64,000 nucleotides of DNA from Oribacterium sp. oral taxon 102 (lineage in GTDB: Bacteria > Bacillota > Clostridia > Lachnospirales > Lachnospiraceae), in assembly GCF_013394775.1 (NCBI RefSeq), contig NZ_JABXYT010000001.1, positions 1,006,501 through 1,070,500 on the forward strand, written 5' to 3'. The notes under the pieces are model-generated. The model was given only the letters and a program-made list of their open reading frames with translations. It was not told where the DNA came from and did no database searches. Shown here one piece after another: positions 16,534 to 25,042 of the stretch (position 1 is its first letter; every line of letters starts with the position of its first letter). Made by a program: the position numbers and the translations under genes.

Positions 16534-17454
16534 ATGAGGATATTTGTAACAGGCGTGGGAGGGCAACTCGGACACGATGTGATGAATGAGATAGCAGCGC
16601 GCGGACATGAGGGGATCGGCTCCGATCTTATGGAGCGCTACAGCGGAATGCAGGACGGGAGCCCGGTCTGCACCATGCCTTATGTACAGATGGACATTAC
16701 GAATCGCGCGGAGGTCGAGCGCGTGCTCGGTGCGTATAAACCGGACGCAGTTATTCACTGCGCGGCGTGGACTGCGGTGGACAAGGCGGAGGAGGAAGCA
16801 TTCCGGGATAAGGTCACGGCGATCAATGTGGACGGCACACGGCATATCGCGGACTGCGTGAAGCGGCTGGACGCGAAGCTGCTTTATATCTCTACGGACT
16901 ATGTCTTCGACGGGCAGGGGACGGAGCCGTGGAAGCCGGAGCAGAAGAACTATGCGCCGCTCAATCATTACGGCAGGACGAAGCTCGGCGGAGAGCTTGC
17001 GGTCTCGGAAACACTGGATAAATACTTCATTGTCCGCATCGCGTGGGTCTTCGGGCTGAACGGGAACAACTTTATAAAGACTATGCTGCGGGTCGGGAAG
17101 ACGCACGATACGGTACGCGTCGTGAACGACCAGATCGGCACACCGACCTATACGCTGGATCTCGCGCGGCTGCTTGTAGATATGGCAGAGACGGAGAAAT
17201 ACGGCTATTATCATGCAACCAATGAGGGCGGCTATATTTCGTGGTATGAATTTACGAGGGAGATCTACCGGCAGGCGGGTTATACGACGGAGGTACTGCC
17301 GGTGACGACAGCAGAGTATGGAAAGAGTCTGGCAGCGCGTCCGTTCAATTCCCGCCTGGATCGCTCGAAGCTTACAGAGCAGGGCTTCACACCGCTTCCG
17401 GACTGGAGAGACGCGCTGGCGCGCTATCTCCGCGAGGTGCGGCTCGAGGAGTGA
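16534..17454 (+). CDS. rmlD: dTDP-4-dehydrorhamnose reductase
   Basis: The 306-residue enzyme reduces dTDP-4-keto-rhamnose to dTDP-L-rhamnose, the last step of the pathway. Motifs: VTGVGGQLGHDV for NAD(P)H binding, VIHCAAWTAVDKAEEE, STDYVFDG, and the catalytic HYGRTKLGGE. AAAGGAAGG precedes the ATG. It starts the plus-strand half of the glycan locus; rmlA and rmlB lie on the other side of the IdeS-like gene. The product would feed rhamnosyltransferases such as those at 21,962-25,042. Confidence 0.95.
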   Translation: MRIFVTGVGGQLGHDVMNEIAARGHEGIGSDLMERYSGMQDGSPVCTMPYVQMDITNRAEVERVLGAYKPDAVIHCAAWTAVDKAEEEAFRDKVTAINVDGTRHIADCVKRLDAKLLYISTDYVFDGQGTEPWKPEQKNYAPLNHYGRTKLGGELAVSETLDKYFIVRIAWVFGLNGNNFIKTMLRVGKTHDTVRVVNDQIGTPTYTLDLARLLVDMAETEKYGYYHATNEGGYISWYEFTREIYRQAGYTTEVLPVTTAEYGKSLAARPFNSRLDRSKLTEQGFTPLPDWRDALARYLREVRLEE

Positions 17455-17558
17455 GCAGGGCAGGGGACGGAAAAGCGGCGGACAGGGAAGCGGGGGCAGG
17501 GAAGCCCGAGCTGCTGCGGGTACGAGGGCAGAGCCCTTTTTGTGGAGGAGAGGATACG

Positions 17559-18947
17559 ATGGGAAAGTATTTCGGAACGGATGGCTATCGAGGAGAGGCG
17601 AATGTGGATCTGACGGCGGATTCTGCGTTCCGCGTCGGGAAATTCCTGGGCTGGTACTACCAGAGGGGATTAAAGCCGGAGGAGCGATGCCGTATCGTGA
17701 TCGGCAAGGATACGAGACGCTCGAGCTATATGTTCGAGTATGCGCTTGCGGCAGGCATCACAGCGGCAGGGAGCGACGCCTATCTGATGCATGTTACGAC
17801 GACGCCGTCGGTGAGCTACATCGTCCGCTCGGAGGACTTCCAGTGCGGCGTGATGATTTCCGCCTCCCACAATCCGTTCTATGACAATGGCATCAAGGTC
17901 ATCAATGAGAATGGAGAGAAGCTCGGAGACGAGGTGATCGCGGAGATCGAGAGCTATCTCGACGGACGGACGCCGGAGGTACCGCTCGCCATCGGAGAGG
18001 GGATCGGCAGGACAGTGGACTTCGCGGCGGGGCGGAACCGCTATATCGGCTATCTGATTTCTCTCGCGACGCGCAGCTTCAAGGGGCAGAAAATCGCGCT
18101 GGACTGCTCGAACGGCTCCGCCAGCTCCTGTGCCAAGGCGGTATTCGACGCGCTGGGAGCGGATACCCATGTGATCCACAATGCGCCGAATGGTCTGAAC
18201 ATCAATGCGGACTGCGGCTCGACGCATATCGAGAGCCTGCAGCGCTATGTCGTATCGGAGGGCTGTGATGTCGGTTTCGCCTATGACGGCGATGCAGATC
18301 GCTGCCTTGCGGTGGATCAGGAGGGAAATCTGGTAGACGGTGACCAGATCATGTACGTCTGCGGCAGGTATATGAAGGAGAAGGGGCAGCTTCACGAAGA
18401 CACGATCGTGACGACCATCATGTCGAACTTCGGACTTTACAAGGCTCTGGACGAGGCGGGAATTCGATACCGGAAGACGAAGGTCGGCGACCGCTTCGTC
18501 TACGAGGATATGTCGGAGAACGGCTTTTCGCTCGGCGGAGAGCAGAGCGGTCACATCATTTTTCTGCGGCATGCAACGACAGGAGACGGCATTCTGACTT
18601 CTCTGAAGGTCATGGAGGCGATGCTCGAGAAGAAGGAGAGCCTGAAGAAGCTCTGTGAGGGCTTCCGAGCTTATCCGCAGGTTTTGAGGAATGTTCGTGT
18701 GAAGGACAAGGCACAGGCGCAGAACGACCCGCGTGTGCAGGAGGCGGTGGAGCGGGTGACGGCTGCGCTCGGCACAGAGGGGCGGGTGCTGCTCCGCGCC
18801 TCCGGCACAGAGCCTCTGATTCGTGTGATGGCGGAGGCGCAGACGCTGGGGCTCTGCGAGAAATATGTGGATGAGCTGATCGAGGTGCTGCGGGGGGCGG
18901 GACTGCTGCTCGATCAGGAGCAGGCAGCAGGAGGACAGAAAAGATAA
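17559..18947 (+). CDS. glmM: Phosphoglucosamine mutase
   Basis: The 462-residue enzyme interconverts glucosamine 6-phosphate and 1-phosphate on the way to UDP-GlcNAc. It has the GlmM opening MGKYFGTDGYRGEANVDLTA, the phosphoserine loop MISASHNPFYDNG, the GLNINADCGSTH motif that separates GlmM from other phosphohexomutases, the metal loop YDGDADRCLAV, and the C-terminal RASGTEPLIRVM. The start at 17559 follows GGAGGAGAGG; an upstream GTG at 17451 overlapping the rmlD stop would add 36 unrelated residues. It probably shares the rmlD transcript and supplies amino sugar precursors for wall and surface glycan. Confidence 0.9.
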   Translation: MGKYFGTDGYRGEANVDLTADSAFRVGKFLGWYYQRGLKPEERCRIVIGKDTRRSSYMFEYALAAGITAAGSDAYLMHVTTTPSVSYIVRSEDFQCGVMISASHNPFYDNGIKVINENGEKLGDEVIAEIESYLDGRTPEVPLAIGEGIGRTVDFAAGRNRYIGYLISLATRSFKGQKIALDCSNGSASSCAKAVFDALGADTHVIHNAPNGLNINADCGSTHIESLQRYVVSEGCDVGFAYDGDADRCLAVDQEGNLVDGDQIMYVCGRYMKEKGQLHEDTIVTTIMSNFGLYKALDEAGIRYRKTKVGDRFVYEDMSENGFSLGGEQSGHIIFLRHATTGDGILTSLKVMEAMLEKKESLKKLCEGFRAYPQVLRNVRVKDKAQAQNDPRVQEAVERVTAALGTEGRVLLRASGTEPLIRVMAEAQTLGLCEKYVDELIEVLRGAGLLLDQEQAAGGQKR

Positions 18948-18985
18948 GAATATAAAGCTATAGGAAAAGGATGAGAAATAATACC

Positions 18986-19005
18986 GGGGAATGTCTGCAT
19001 TCCCC
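18986..19005 (+). other. Hairpin between glmM and leuA
   Basis: GGGGAATG and CATTCCCC form a perfect 8-pair stem around TCTG. No T-run follows, so termination is doubtful. No T-box or leader peptide for leuA was found in the 149-base gap. Confidence 0.4.
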
Positions 19006-19096
19006 AAATAGATATATCCGGAAAACAGATTCGATGATATAATCTCAGGCAATATTAGTCTGCAAAGACATTACTTATATTGAGGAGGGAAAGCCG

Positions 19097-20848
19097 ATGT
19101 TGAACTATCAGCGATATAAAAAATTTCCGATTTTTCACTATCCGGAACGAAGCTGGATGGACAAGGAGATCACAAAGGCGCCGGTATGGTGCTCAGTGGA
19201 TCTTCGGGATGGGAATCAGGCGCTCGTTGAGCCGATGTCTGTCGAGGAGAAGATCGAATTTTTCAATATGCTGGTGAAGCTCGGCTTCAAGGAGATCGAG
19301 GTGGGATTTCCGGCGGCGAGCCAGATCGAGTATGACTTTCTCAGGAATCTGATTGAGCGCAGACTGATTCCGGACGATGTCACCGTGCAGGTGCTCGTTC
19401 AGTGCAGAGAATCTCTGCTTGAGCGAACCTTTCAGTGCCTCCGCGGGCTCGGGAGGGCGATCGTCCACATCTACAATTCCACCTCGGTGCTGCAAAGAGA
19501 TGTGGTCTTCGGCAAGTCCCGGGAGGAGATCACGGATATCGCGCTGACCGGCACAGAGCTCGTCAAGCGCTATGCGAAGGACTTCGACGGAGAGATCCGG
19601 CTCGAATACAGCCCGGAGAGCTTCACCGGTACGGAGATGGATTATGCACGTGATATCTGCAATGCGGTCATCGAGGCATGGGATGCCGGGGAGGGTAGGA
19701 AGATCATCATTAACCTGCCGTCTACAGTGGAGCTGCATACACCGAATGTCTATGCCGATCAGATCGAGTATATGTCGAGAAATCTTTCACGCCGGAAGCA
19801 TGTCATCCTCTCCGTACACCCGCACAATGACCGCGGCGAGGGAGTCGCGGCGACGGAGCTCGCGCTGCTTGCGGGGGCGGATCGTGTCGAGGGTACGCTT
19901 TTCGGAAACGGGGAGCGCACCGGAAACGTCGATATCCTGACCATTGCCTACAATATGTTTTCGCATGGGATAGACCCGCGGCTGGAGCTCGGCAATGTGC
20001 GGGAGATCCAGGAGGTTTATGAGAGGTGCACGAAGATGAATGTGCCTCCGCGGCACCCCTATGCCGGCAAGCTGGTATTCACGGCATTTTCCGGATCACA
20101 TCAGGATGCCATCAACAAGGGCGTGCAGATGATGACGGAGCGGAGGAGCCCGTATTGGGAGGTGCCCTATCTTCCGATCGACCCTGCGGATATTGGGAGA
20201 GAGTATGAGCCGATCGTCCGGATCAACTCGCAGTCCGGGAAGGGCGGTGTCGCCTTCGTGCTCGGCTCTCAGTTCGGCTACAAGCTCCCGAAGGCGATGC
20301 AGAGAGAGTTTGCGGACTACATCCAGCGGCTTTCCGAGCAGCAGGGAGAGGTCAGCCCGGAGCAGATCTTCGATGTCTTCCGCGCGGTATATATCGAAGC
20401 GAAGGAGCCGATTCACTTCAAGAACGTCCGCATTACCGATACAGACAACGGGGACGATACCTATACCTCTCTGGTCAATGTAAGCTACCTGAACCACGGC
20501 GTGATGAAGAGCTTCAGCGGCGCCGGCAATGGACCGATCGATGCGGTGCAGGCGGGACTGGATCAGGAGCTCGGCATCGAGGTGAAGGTGCTCGACTATT
20601 CCGAGCACGCTCTGACCTCCGGCTCCGGTGCGAAGGCGGTTTCCTATATTCACCTGCTGGATGAGAAGAGCGGCAGAACCTCCTATGGTGTCGGAATCTC
20701 GTCCAATATCACGCGTTCCTCAATCCGCGCCTTCTTCAGCGCGGTGAACCGGATGTTCTATCAGGAGGAGACAGAGAAAGCGGGCAGGCAGCGCGTCGAG
20801 GAATCAAAGGGAGCGGGAAGCGCAAGCTCTCTCTACTCCGCTCTCTGA
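19097..20848 (+). CDS. leuA: 2-isopropylmalate synthase (type 2 LeuA)
   Basis: The 583-residue enzyme condenses acetyl-CoA with 2-ketoisovalerate in the first step of leucine synthesis. It has the HMGL-like catalytic barrel with VDLRDGNQALVEPM near residue 35, the metal-binding HPHNDRGEG, and a C-terminal regulatory domain (about 440-560) that binds leucine for feedback. The opening YQRYKKFPIFHYPERSW is typical of the long actinobacterial/clostridial type. GAGGAGGG precedes the ATG. leuB lies 30 kb away at 49,850 and leuCD are not in the window, so the pathway genes are scattered. Confidence 0.94.
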   Translation: MLNYQRYKKFPIFHYPERSWMDKEITKAPVWCSVDLRDGNQALVEPMSVEEKIEFFNMLVKLGFKEIEVGFPAASQIEYDFLRNLIERRLIPDDVTVQVLVQCRESLLERTFQCLRGLGRAIVHIYNSTSVLQRDVVFGKSREEITDIALTGTELVKRYAKDFDGEIRLEYSPESFTGTEMDYARDICNAVIEAWDAGEGRKIIINLPSTVELHTPNVYADQIEYMSRNLSRRKHVILSVHPHNDRGEGVAATELALLAGADRVEGTLFGNGERTGNVDILTIAYNMFSHGIDPRLELGNVREIQEVYERCTKMNVPPRHPYAGKLVFTAFSGSHQDAINKGVQMMTERRSPYWEVPYLPIDPADIGREYEPIVRINSQSGKGGVAFVLGSQFGYKLPKAMQREFADYIQRLSEQQGEVSPEQIFDVFRAVYIEAKEPIHFKNVRITDTDNGDDTYTSLVNVSYLNHGVMKSFSGAGNGPIDAVQAGLDQELGIEVKVLDYSEHALTSGSGAKAVSYIHLLDEKSGRTSYGVGISSNITRSSIRAFFSAVNRMFYQEETEKAGRQRVEESKGAGSASSLYSAL

Positions 20849-20978
20849 CAAATGCTCCGGCGGAGGAGCTGTATATCTTAAACTTTGCGTCATAACGATG
20901 CAGGTAGCGGTTTTTTATGCTATACTGTGCCGGTATGACGCTTGTTTTATCAGGGGGCGGAAAGGAGAAATGACAGCT

Positions 20979-21965
20979 ATGAATATCCTGTATGCTTCGG
21001 ACGACGGATTCTGCCGGCATCTGGCGGTTTCCATCTTCTCTTTGATCGAGCATAACCGCGGGGAGGCGCTCTGCTTCCACATCCTTTCGGACGGAATCGG
21101 GGAGAAGAACCGGGAGCTTCTCCGGCAGATGGTAGAGGATGAGGGCAAGGAGATCCGCTTCTATCCGCTTTCGGATCTGGATGCACAGCTCCGGAGCAGA
21201 GTCTACGGCATGGATACGGGGCGCTTCCGAAGCACGATCCTGGCGCGGCTCCTGATGGGGAGCCTGCTGCCGGAGACGGTGACCAAGCTGCTTTACATCG
21301 ACGCGGACACCGTAGTGCTTCGTCCGATTCATAAGCTATATGCTCTCCCGCTCGGAGAGCATATCGGCGCGATGGCAGCGGAGCCGACGATCTATCCGGA
21401 GGTGAAGCGCTTTCTGGGACTTGAGGAGACGGAGCCCTACTTCAACTCCGGTGTCTTCCTCGTGAACCTCTCACGGTGGAGAGAGGAGAAGCTCGAGGAG
21501 GACTGCTTCTCCTACTATAACCGTGTGGGCGGGCGGCTGCCGTTTGCGGATCAGGATATTCTGAATGCCGTGCTGCGCGGCAGGATACTGCGGCTGCCGC
21601 AGCGTTTCAATTTCTTCAGTAATTATTATTATTTCCGCTACAGCACGCTCTGCGGCATGGCATGCTGGTATGGGGAAAGTGAGACGCGGGAGAGCTTCTT
21701 CGTGGCGAAGCATCATCCGGTGATCGCGCATTTTGCAGGAGCGGAGCGGCCGTGGATCCGAGGGAACCGGAATCATTACCGAAGAGCCTATCGTCTATAC
21801 CTGTCTCGGACACCCTATGCCGGCGCGAAGCCGGAGCGCGGGAAGCGGCTTGCCATGTGCGCCTATCACATGATGAATCTGCTGACCTTTCTCCGGCCGG
21901 ATATCCGGAAGCTTCTTTCCGAGCTGTATTACCGGCGGTATATCCGGAGGTTGCTCGAGAAATGA
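20979..21965 (+). CDS. Glycosyltransferase family 8
   Basis: The 328-residue protein starts MNILYASDDGFCRHLAVSIF, the usual opening of family 8 transferases, and has the metal- and nucleotide-sugar-binding DxD in YIDADTVVL and a FNSGVFLVNLSRWR acceptor-side motif. These enzymes move glucose or galactose with retention onto glycans; the sugar cannot be told. ATG at 20979 fits the family; an ATG three codons earlier (20970) is only 2 bases from the AAAGGAG site. An extended -10 (TGCTATACT) lies about 50 bases upstream. It overlaps the next gene by 4 bases. Confidence 0.85.
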   Translation: MNILYASDDGFCRHLAVSIFSLIEHNRGEALCFHILSDGIGEKNRELLRQMVEDEGKEIRFYPLSDLDAQLRSRVYGMDTGRFRSTILARLLMGSLLPETVTKLLYIDADTVVLRPIHKLYALPLGEHIGAMAAEPTIYPEVKRFLGLEETEPYFNSGVFLVNLSRWREEKLEEDCFSYYNRVGGRLPFADQDILNAVLRGRILRLPQRFNFFSNYYYFRYSTLCGMACWYGESETRESFFVAKHHPVIAHFAGAERPWIRGNRNHYRRAYRLYLSRTPYAGAKPERGKRLAMCAYHMMNLLTFLRPDIRKLLSELYYRRYIRRLLEK

Positions 21966-22921
21966 GCGGTCTTGCAGTGGTGGTTCTGAACTACAATGAT
22001 TATGACAATACTTCTGCACAGGTGGAACGCATCCTCGGATATTCTGTGGTAAATGAGATCATAGTGGTAGATAACTGCTCACCTGACCGGAGCGGAGTAC
22101 GCCTCAGCCGGGCGGCGGCACACTGGAACGCTGCGGAAGAGAGGAAGGGGAGGGGCAGACGGGTCGCCGTGCTTTGCGCAGGTCGAAACGGCGGCTATGG
22201 AGCCGGCAATAATCTGGGGCTTCACTATGCGGCACGGCAGGGGATGCGTCATGCTCTGATCGCGAACCCCGATACACGCTTCTCTGAGGCTCTGCTCCGC
22301 GCGATGCTCGCCGTCTTTTCCGAAGCGGAAAGACGCATAGAGCGGGGAGAGGATACAGCGCCCCTCGGTGCGATCAGCGCCCGAATGCAGGACAGACAGC
22401 ATGGCAGACAGCAGAGCGCGTGGCCGATCCGGGGCTTCCTCGGGGAGCTGCTGAATTCAGGACCGCTCTGCCGGAGACTGTTCCGTCCGTTTCTGAACTA
22501 TCCGGAAAGCCTGTTCCGGGGCGGAAAAATCTGCGCGGGGCAAAGGCTTATTGAGGTCTCTGTACTGCATGGCTCGCTTTTGATGCTGAATATCGATGCT
22601 TTTTGGCAGAGCGGCGGCTATGACGAGCGGATCTTCCTCTACGGAGAGGAGAATATCCTCGCAAGACGCCTTCGGGCGGCGGGCTTTCGGAGCGGATTGC
22701 TGCCGGAGCAGAGCTACTTCCACGAAAACGGCGGCAGCACCGAAAAGAGCTATCAAGCGCTGCTGCCGAGGCAGCGGCTCCGGCAGCGCTCGGAGCGCTA
22801 TTACTATCGGCAGTATCTGCGGATCGGGACAGCAGCAGAGCTTCTGACGCTGCTGTTTCAGGGTGTTGTCCTTCTGGAGACAGCGGCAGCGGATCTTTGG
22901 AAGCGCAGCGGTAGCGATTGA
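21962..22921 (+). CDS. Glycosyltransferase family 2, rhamnosyltransferase-like
   Basis: The 319-residue protein has a family 2 fold: LAVVVLNYNDYDNTSAQVER at the N-terminus, IIVVDNCSPDRSG, NGGYGAGNNLGL, ANPDTRFSE as the DxD-like metal site, and a GYDERIFLYGEENILARRL motif in the second half. This pattern resembles dTDP-rhamnosyltransferases and related enzymes of surface glycan assembly; the link with rmlD nearby supports rhamnose as donor but does not prove it. Its ATG overlaps the stop of the family 8 gene. No membrane segment is seen. Confidence 0.82.
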   Translation: MSGLAVVVLNYNDYDNTSAQVERILGYSVVNEIIVVDNCSPDRSGVRLSRAAAHWNAAEERKGRGRRVAVLCAGRNGGYGAGNNLGLHYAARQGMRHALIANPDTRFSEALLRAMLAVFSEAERRIERGEDTAPLGAISARMQDRQHGRQQSAWPIRGFLGELLNSGPLCRRLFRPFLNYPESLFRGGKICAGQRLIEVSVLHGSLLMLNIDAFWQSGGYDERIFLYGEENILARRLRAAGFRSGLLPEQSYFHENGGSTEKSYQALLPRQRLRQRSERYYYRQYLRIGTAAELLTLLFQGVVLLETAAADLWKRSGSD

Positions 22922-22930
22922 TATCTTTCT

Positions 22931-22990
22931 TGCCATTCGCTGAAATTCCGTTTAAATGCATGGCAATCGTTTCTGTTTCAGCGAATTGGC
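22931..22990 (-). repeat. Interspersed inverted repeat, family 2, copy 2
   Basis: Arms TTCGCTGAAA (22936-22945) and TTTCAGCGAA (22976-22985) enclose 30 bases. The element is the reverse complement of the one at 641-700, with about 24 bases identical. It separates two glycosyltransferase genes that otherwise look like one operon. Confidence 0.6.
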
Positions 22991-23045
22991 GGAATGATTA
23001 TATCTGTGGAGGATGTTCTCCCGGGGATAGCCGGGGGGAACGAGG

Positions 23046-23068
23046 CGCTCTGCCCGTAGGGCAGAGCG
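23046..23068 (+). other. Perfect 10-bp hairpin upstream of a glycosyltransferase gene
   Basis: CGCTCTGCCC and GGGCAGAGCG pair around GTA, ending about 25 bases before the next start codon. There is no T-run; it may protect or regulate the downstream message after processing. Confidence 0.5.
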
Positions 23069-23093
23069 GAACCCATGAGTAACAGGAAGGCCA

Positions 23094-24062
23094 ATGGTAC
23101 GGATTTTTTTGTGCTCCTGCAATGGAGAAAAATATATCAGAGAGCAGGTGGAATCGATTCTCCGGCAGGAGACATCGGAGCCGTTCCAGATCCTTGCCTC
23201 CGACGACGGTTCGCAGGACAGAACGGCAGAAATACTTTCTGCTTTGCAGGCGGAGGCGGGAGAGGAAAGGCTCAGGATACTGCGAAGAGAGCAGCCGAGC
23301 GGCTGTGCCTGGCGGCATTTCCTTAGTCTCTTTGCCGAGGACCGCTGGAGAGGAGCGGACTATGTCATGCTCTCCGATCAGGACGATGTCTGGGACTGTG
23401 ACAAGCTGGAGCGGACGCTCCGGGAGATGAAGCGGGAGGAGGCGAAGACGCCGGGACTGCCGCTGCTGCTGCATTGTGACTCCCGTGTAGCAGACAGCAC
23501 GCTTCGGGTGCTCGCGCCGTCCTTCGTTCGCTACCAGCGGATGAGTCCGGAGCGAAATCGCTTTTCCCAGCTTCTTGTTCAGAATAATGTCGTCGGCGGC
23601 GCGGTGATGGTCAATGCTGCGCTTTCGGAGCTGCTGCGGGAGGTGCCGGAGCACGCTGTGATGCACGACCAGTGGATGGCGCTTGTCGCGTCCGCCTTCG
23701 GCAGGGTGGTATTCCTGCCGGAAAGCCTGTATTGCTATCGTCAGCATGGCGGTAACGTGCTCGGCGCGGCGAAGGGCTCGCGGCTTTGGGAGGTGCTGGG
23801 GCGGCTTGGGCTCCTTCGGAACGGGAAAAGCAGGGCGGAGATGGATGCCCATTCCCGAAGCGTATATCAGGCGCTCTTTTTGCAGGCAGAGGACTTCCTC
23901 CGCATCTACGGCGCGGCACTTCCGGAGCGGGAGCGAGGCGTGCTCAGGGCGTTCCTCGCGATCCCGGAGAAGAGCCGGATCGGCAAGGCGGTACAGATTC
24001 TCCGCTATGGCTTCACCTATAACATGCTGCACAGGACGGCAGGGGAGCTGATGTTTATATGA
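23094..24062 (+). CDS. Glycosyltransferase family 2, rhamnan-synthesis type
   Basis: The 322-residue protein begins VRIFLCSCNGEKYIREQVES and has ILASDDGSQDRT, the catalytic-site SDQDDVWDCDKL, NNVVGGAVMVN and HDQWMALVASAFG, the pattern of family 2 enzymes that add rhamnose in rhamnan and related polysaccharides (RgpB-like). AGGAAGG precedes the ATG. It is separated from the previous transferase by a repeat and a hairpin but overlaps the next by 4 bases. Rhamnose as donor is inferred from family resemblance and the nearby rml genes. Confidence 0.82.
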   Translation: MVRIFLCSCNGEKYIREQVESILRQETSEPFQILASDDGSQDRTAEILSALQAEAGEERLRILRREQPSGCAWRHFLSLFAEDRWRGADYVMLSDQDDVWDCDKLERTLREMKREEAKTPGLPLLLHCDSRVADSTLRVLAPSFVRYQRMSPERNRFSQLLVQNNVVGGAVMVNAALSELLREVPEHAVMHDQWMALVASAFGRVVFLPESLYCYRQHGGNVLGAAKGSRLWEVLGRLGLLRNGKSRAEMDAHSRSVYQALFLQAEDFLRIYGAALPERERGVLRAFLAIPEKSRIGKAVQILRYGFTYNMLHRTAGELMFI

Positions 24063-25042
24063 CGAGAGAGATCATGGTAAGCGTTCTGCTCGTGACCTAT
24101 AATCACAGCAGATATATCGGGGAGTGCCTGGAGCATATCCTCGGACAGAAACGGGACTTCAGTATAGAGATCCTGCTCCACGACGATGCCTCCACGGATG
24201 GCGCGCAGGAGATTATACGGGACTACCAGAGACGCTATCCGGAGCTGGTGAAGCCGATCCTCCGGACAGAAAACCAGTATTCCAGAGGGAAAACGAATAT
24301 CACGGGGCTTTTCAACCTGCCCCGCGCTGTCGGGAAGTATGTGGCGACGCTTGACGGAGACGATTACTGGTGCGATCCGTATAAGCTGAAAAAGCAGATC
24401 TCTTATATGGAAGCGCATCCGGATACGGCGCTCTGCTTTCATGCGGCGCGGGTGCTCCGGGAGGACGGAGGGCCGGTCAATACGGCGCTTATGACGCCGT
24501 TTCCGAGGAGCCGGGAGCTCGATCCCCGGGAGCTGGTGGATCACGCCTCGGGAGCTGCCTTCGGCAGCTTTCTGCTTCGACGGGAGATCCTGCTTCCGCT
24601 GCCTGCCTTTTACTTTACCTGTCCGGTGGGGGATCGTCCCTTGGAGCTGATCGCGGCGGCACATGGAAAAGCGTATTATTTTCGGGAGCCGATGAGCGTT
24701 TACCGCTTCCATACGGCAGGCTCGTGGTCGAGCGGGCAGTTCTCCGGGGATTATGCGGAGAAGCAGCGCCGCTATGCGGCGCAGATGGCGGAAACCTACC
24801 GGGAATTCGACCGGGAGACGGACGGGCGCTTCCATCGGGAGACGGAGAATGCCGCTGCGCGGCTTCGTTTTCTGACGGAGCTGAACCTCCGGAATTATCC
24901 TGAAATCTATGCGGAAAGGAACCGCGGCTATTACCGGGAGCTCTGTCTCCGGGACAGAGCCTTCCTCCGCTTCGAGCAGCGGCTTCCGGCACTGTACCGG
25001 CTGCTGCAGGCGCGTACGCGGGAAAAACAGGAGAAAGCATGA
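24059..25042 (+). CDS. Glycosyltransferase family 2
   Basis: The 327-residue protein has the family 2 N-terminus VSVLLVTYNHSRYIGECLEH, LLHDDASTDGAQEII, and the metal-binding ATLDGDDYWCDPYKLKKQ. This subgroup is frequent in polysaccharide loci of Bacillota; its donor sugar is unknown. The C-terminal third is Arg/Glu/Tyr-rich and helical, without a membrane segment. It overlaps its neighbours by 4 bases at both ends, within the unit running from 23,094 to the two-component genes. Confidence 0.82.
   Translation: MTREIMVSVLLVTYNHSRYIGECLEHILGQKRDFSIEILLHDDASTDGAQEIIRDYQRRYPELVKPILRTENQYSRGKTNITGLFNLPRAVGKYVATLDGDDYWCDPYKLKKQISYMEAHPDTALCFHAARVLREDGGPVNTALMTPFPRSRELDPRELVDHASGAAFGSFLLRREILLPLPAFYFTCPVGDRPLELIAAAHGKAYYFREPMSVYRFHTAGSWSSGQFSGDYAEKQRRYAAQMAETYREFDRETDGRFHRETENAAARLRFLTELNLRNYPEIYAERNRGYYRELCLRDRAFLRFEQRLPALYRLLQARTREKQEKA

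Noticed and set aside
18948..19096. A leucine T-box or leader peptide before leuA
   Set aside because: The gap is too short for a T-box and lacks Leu-rich codons; only one hairpin without a T-run.
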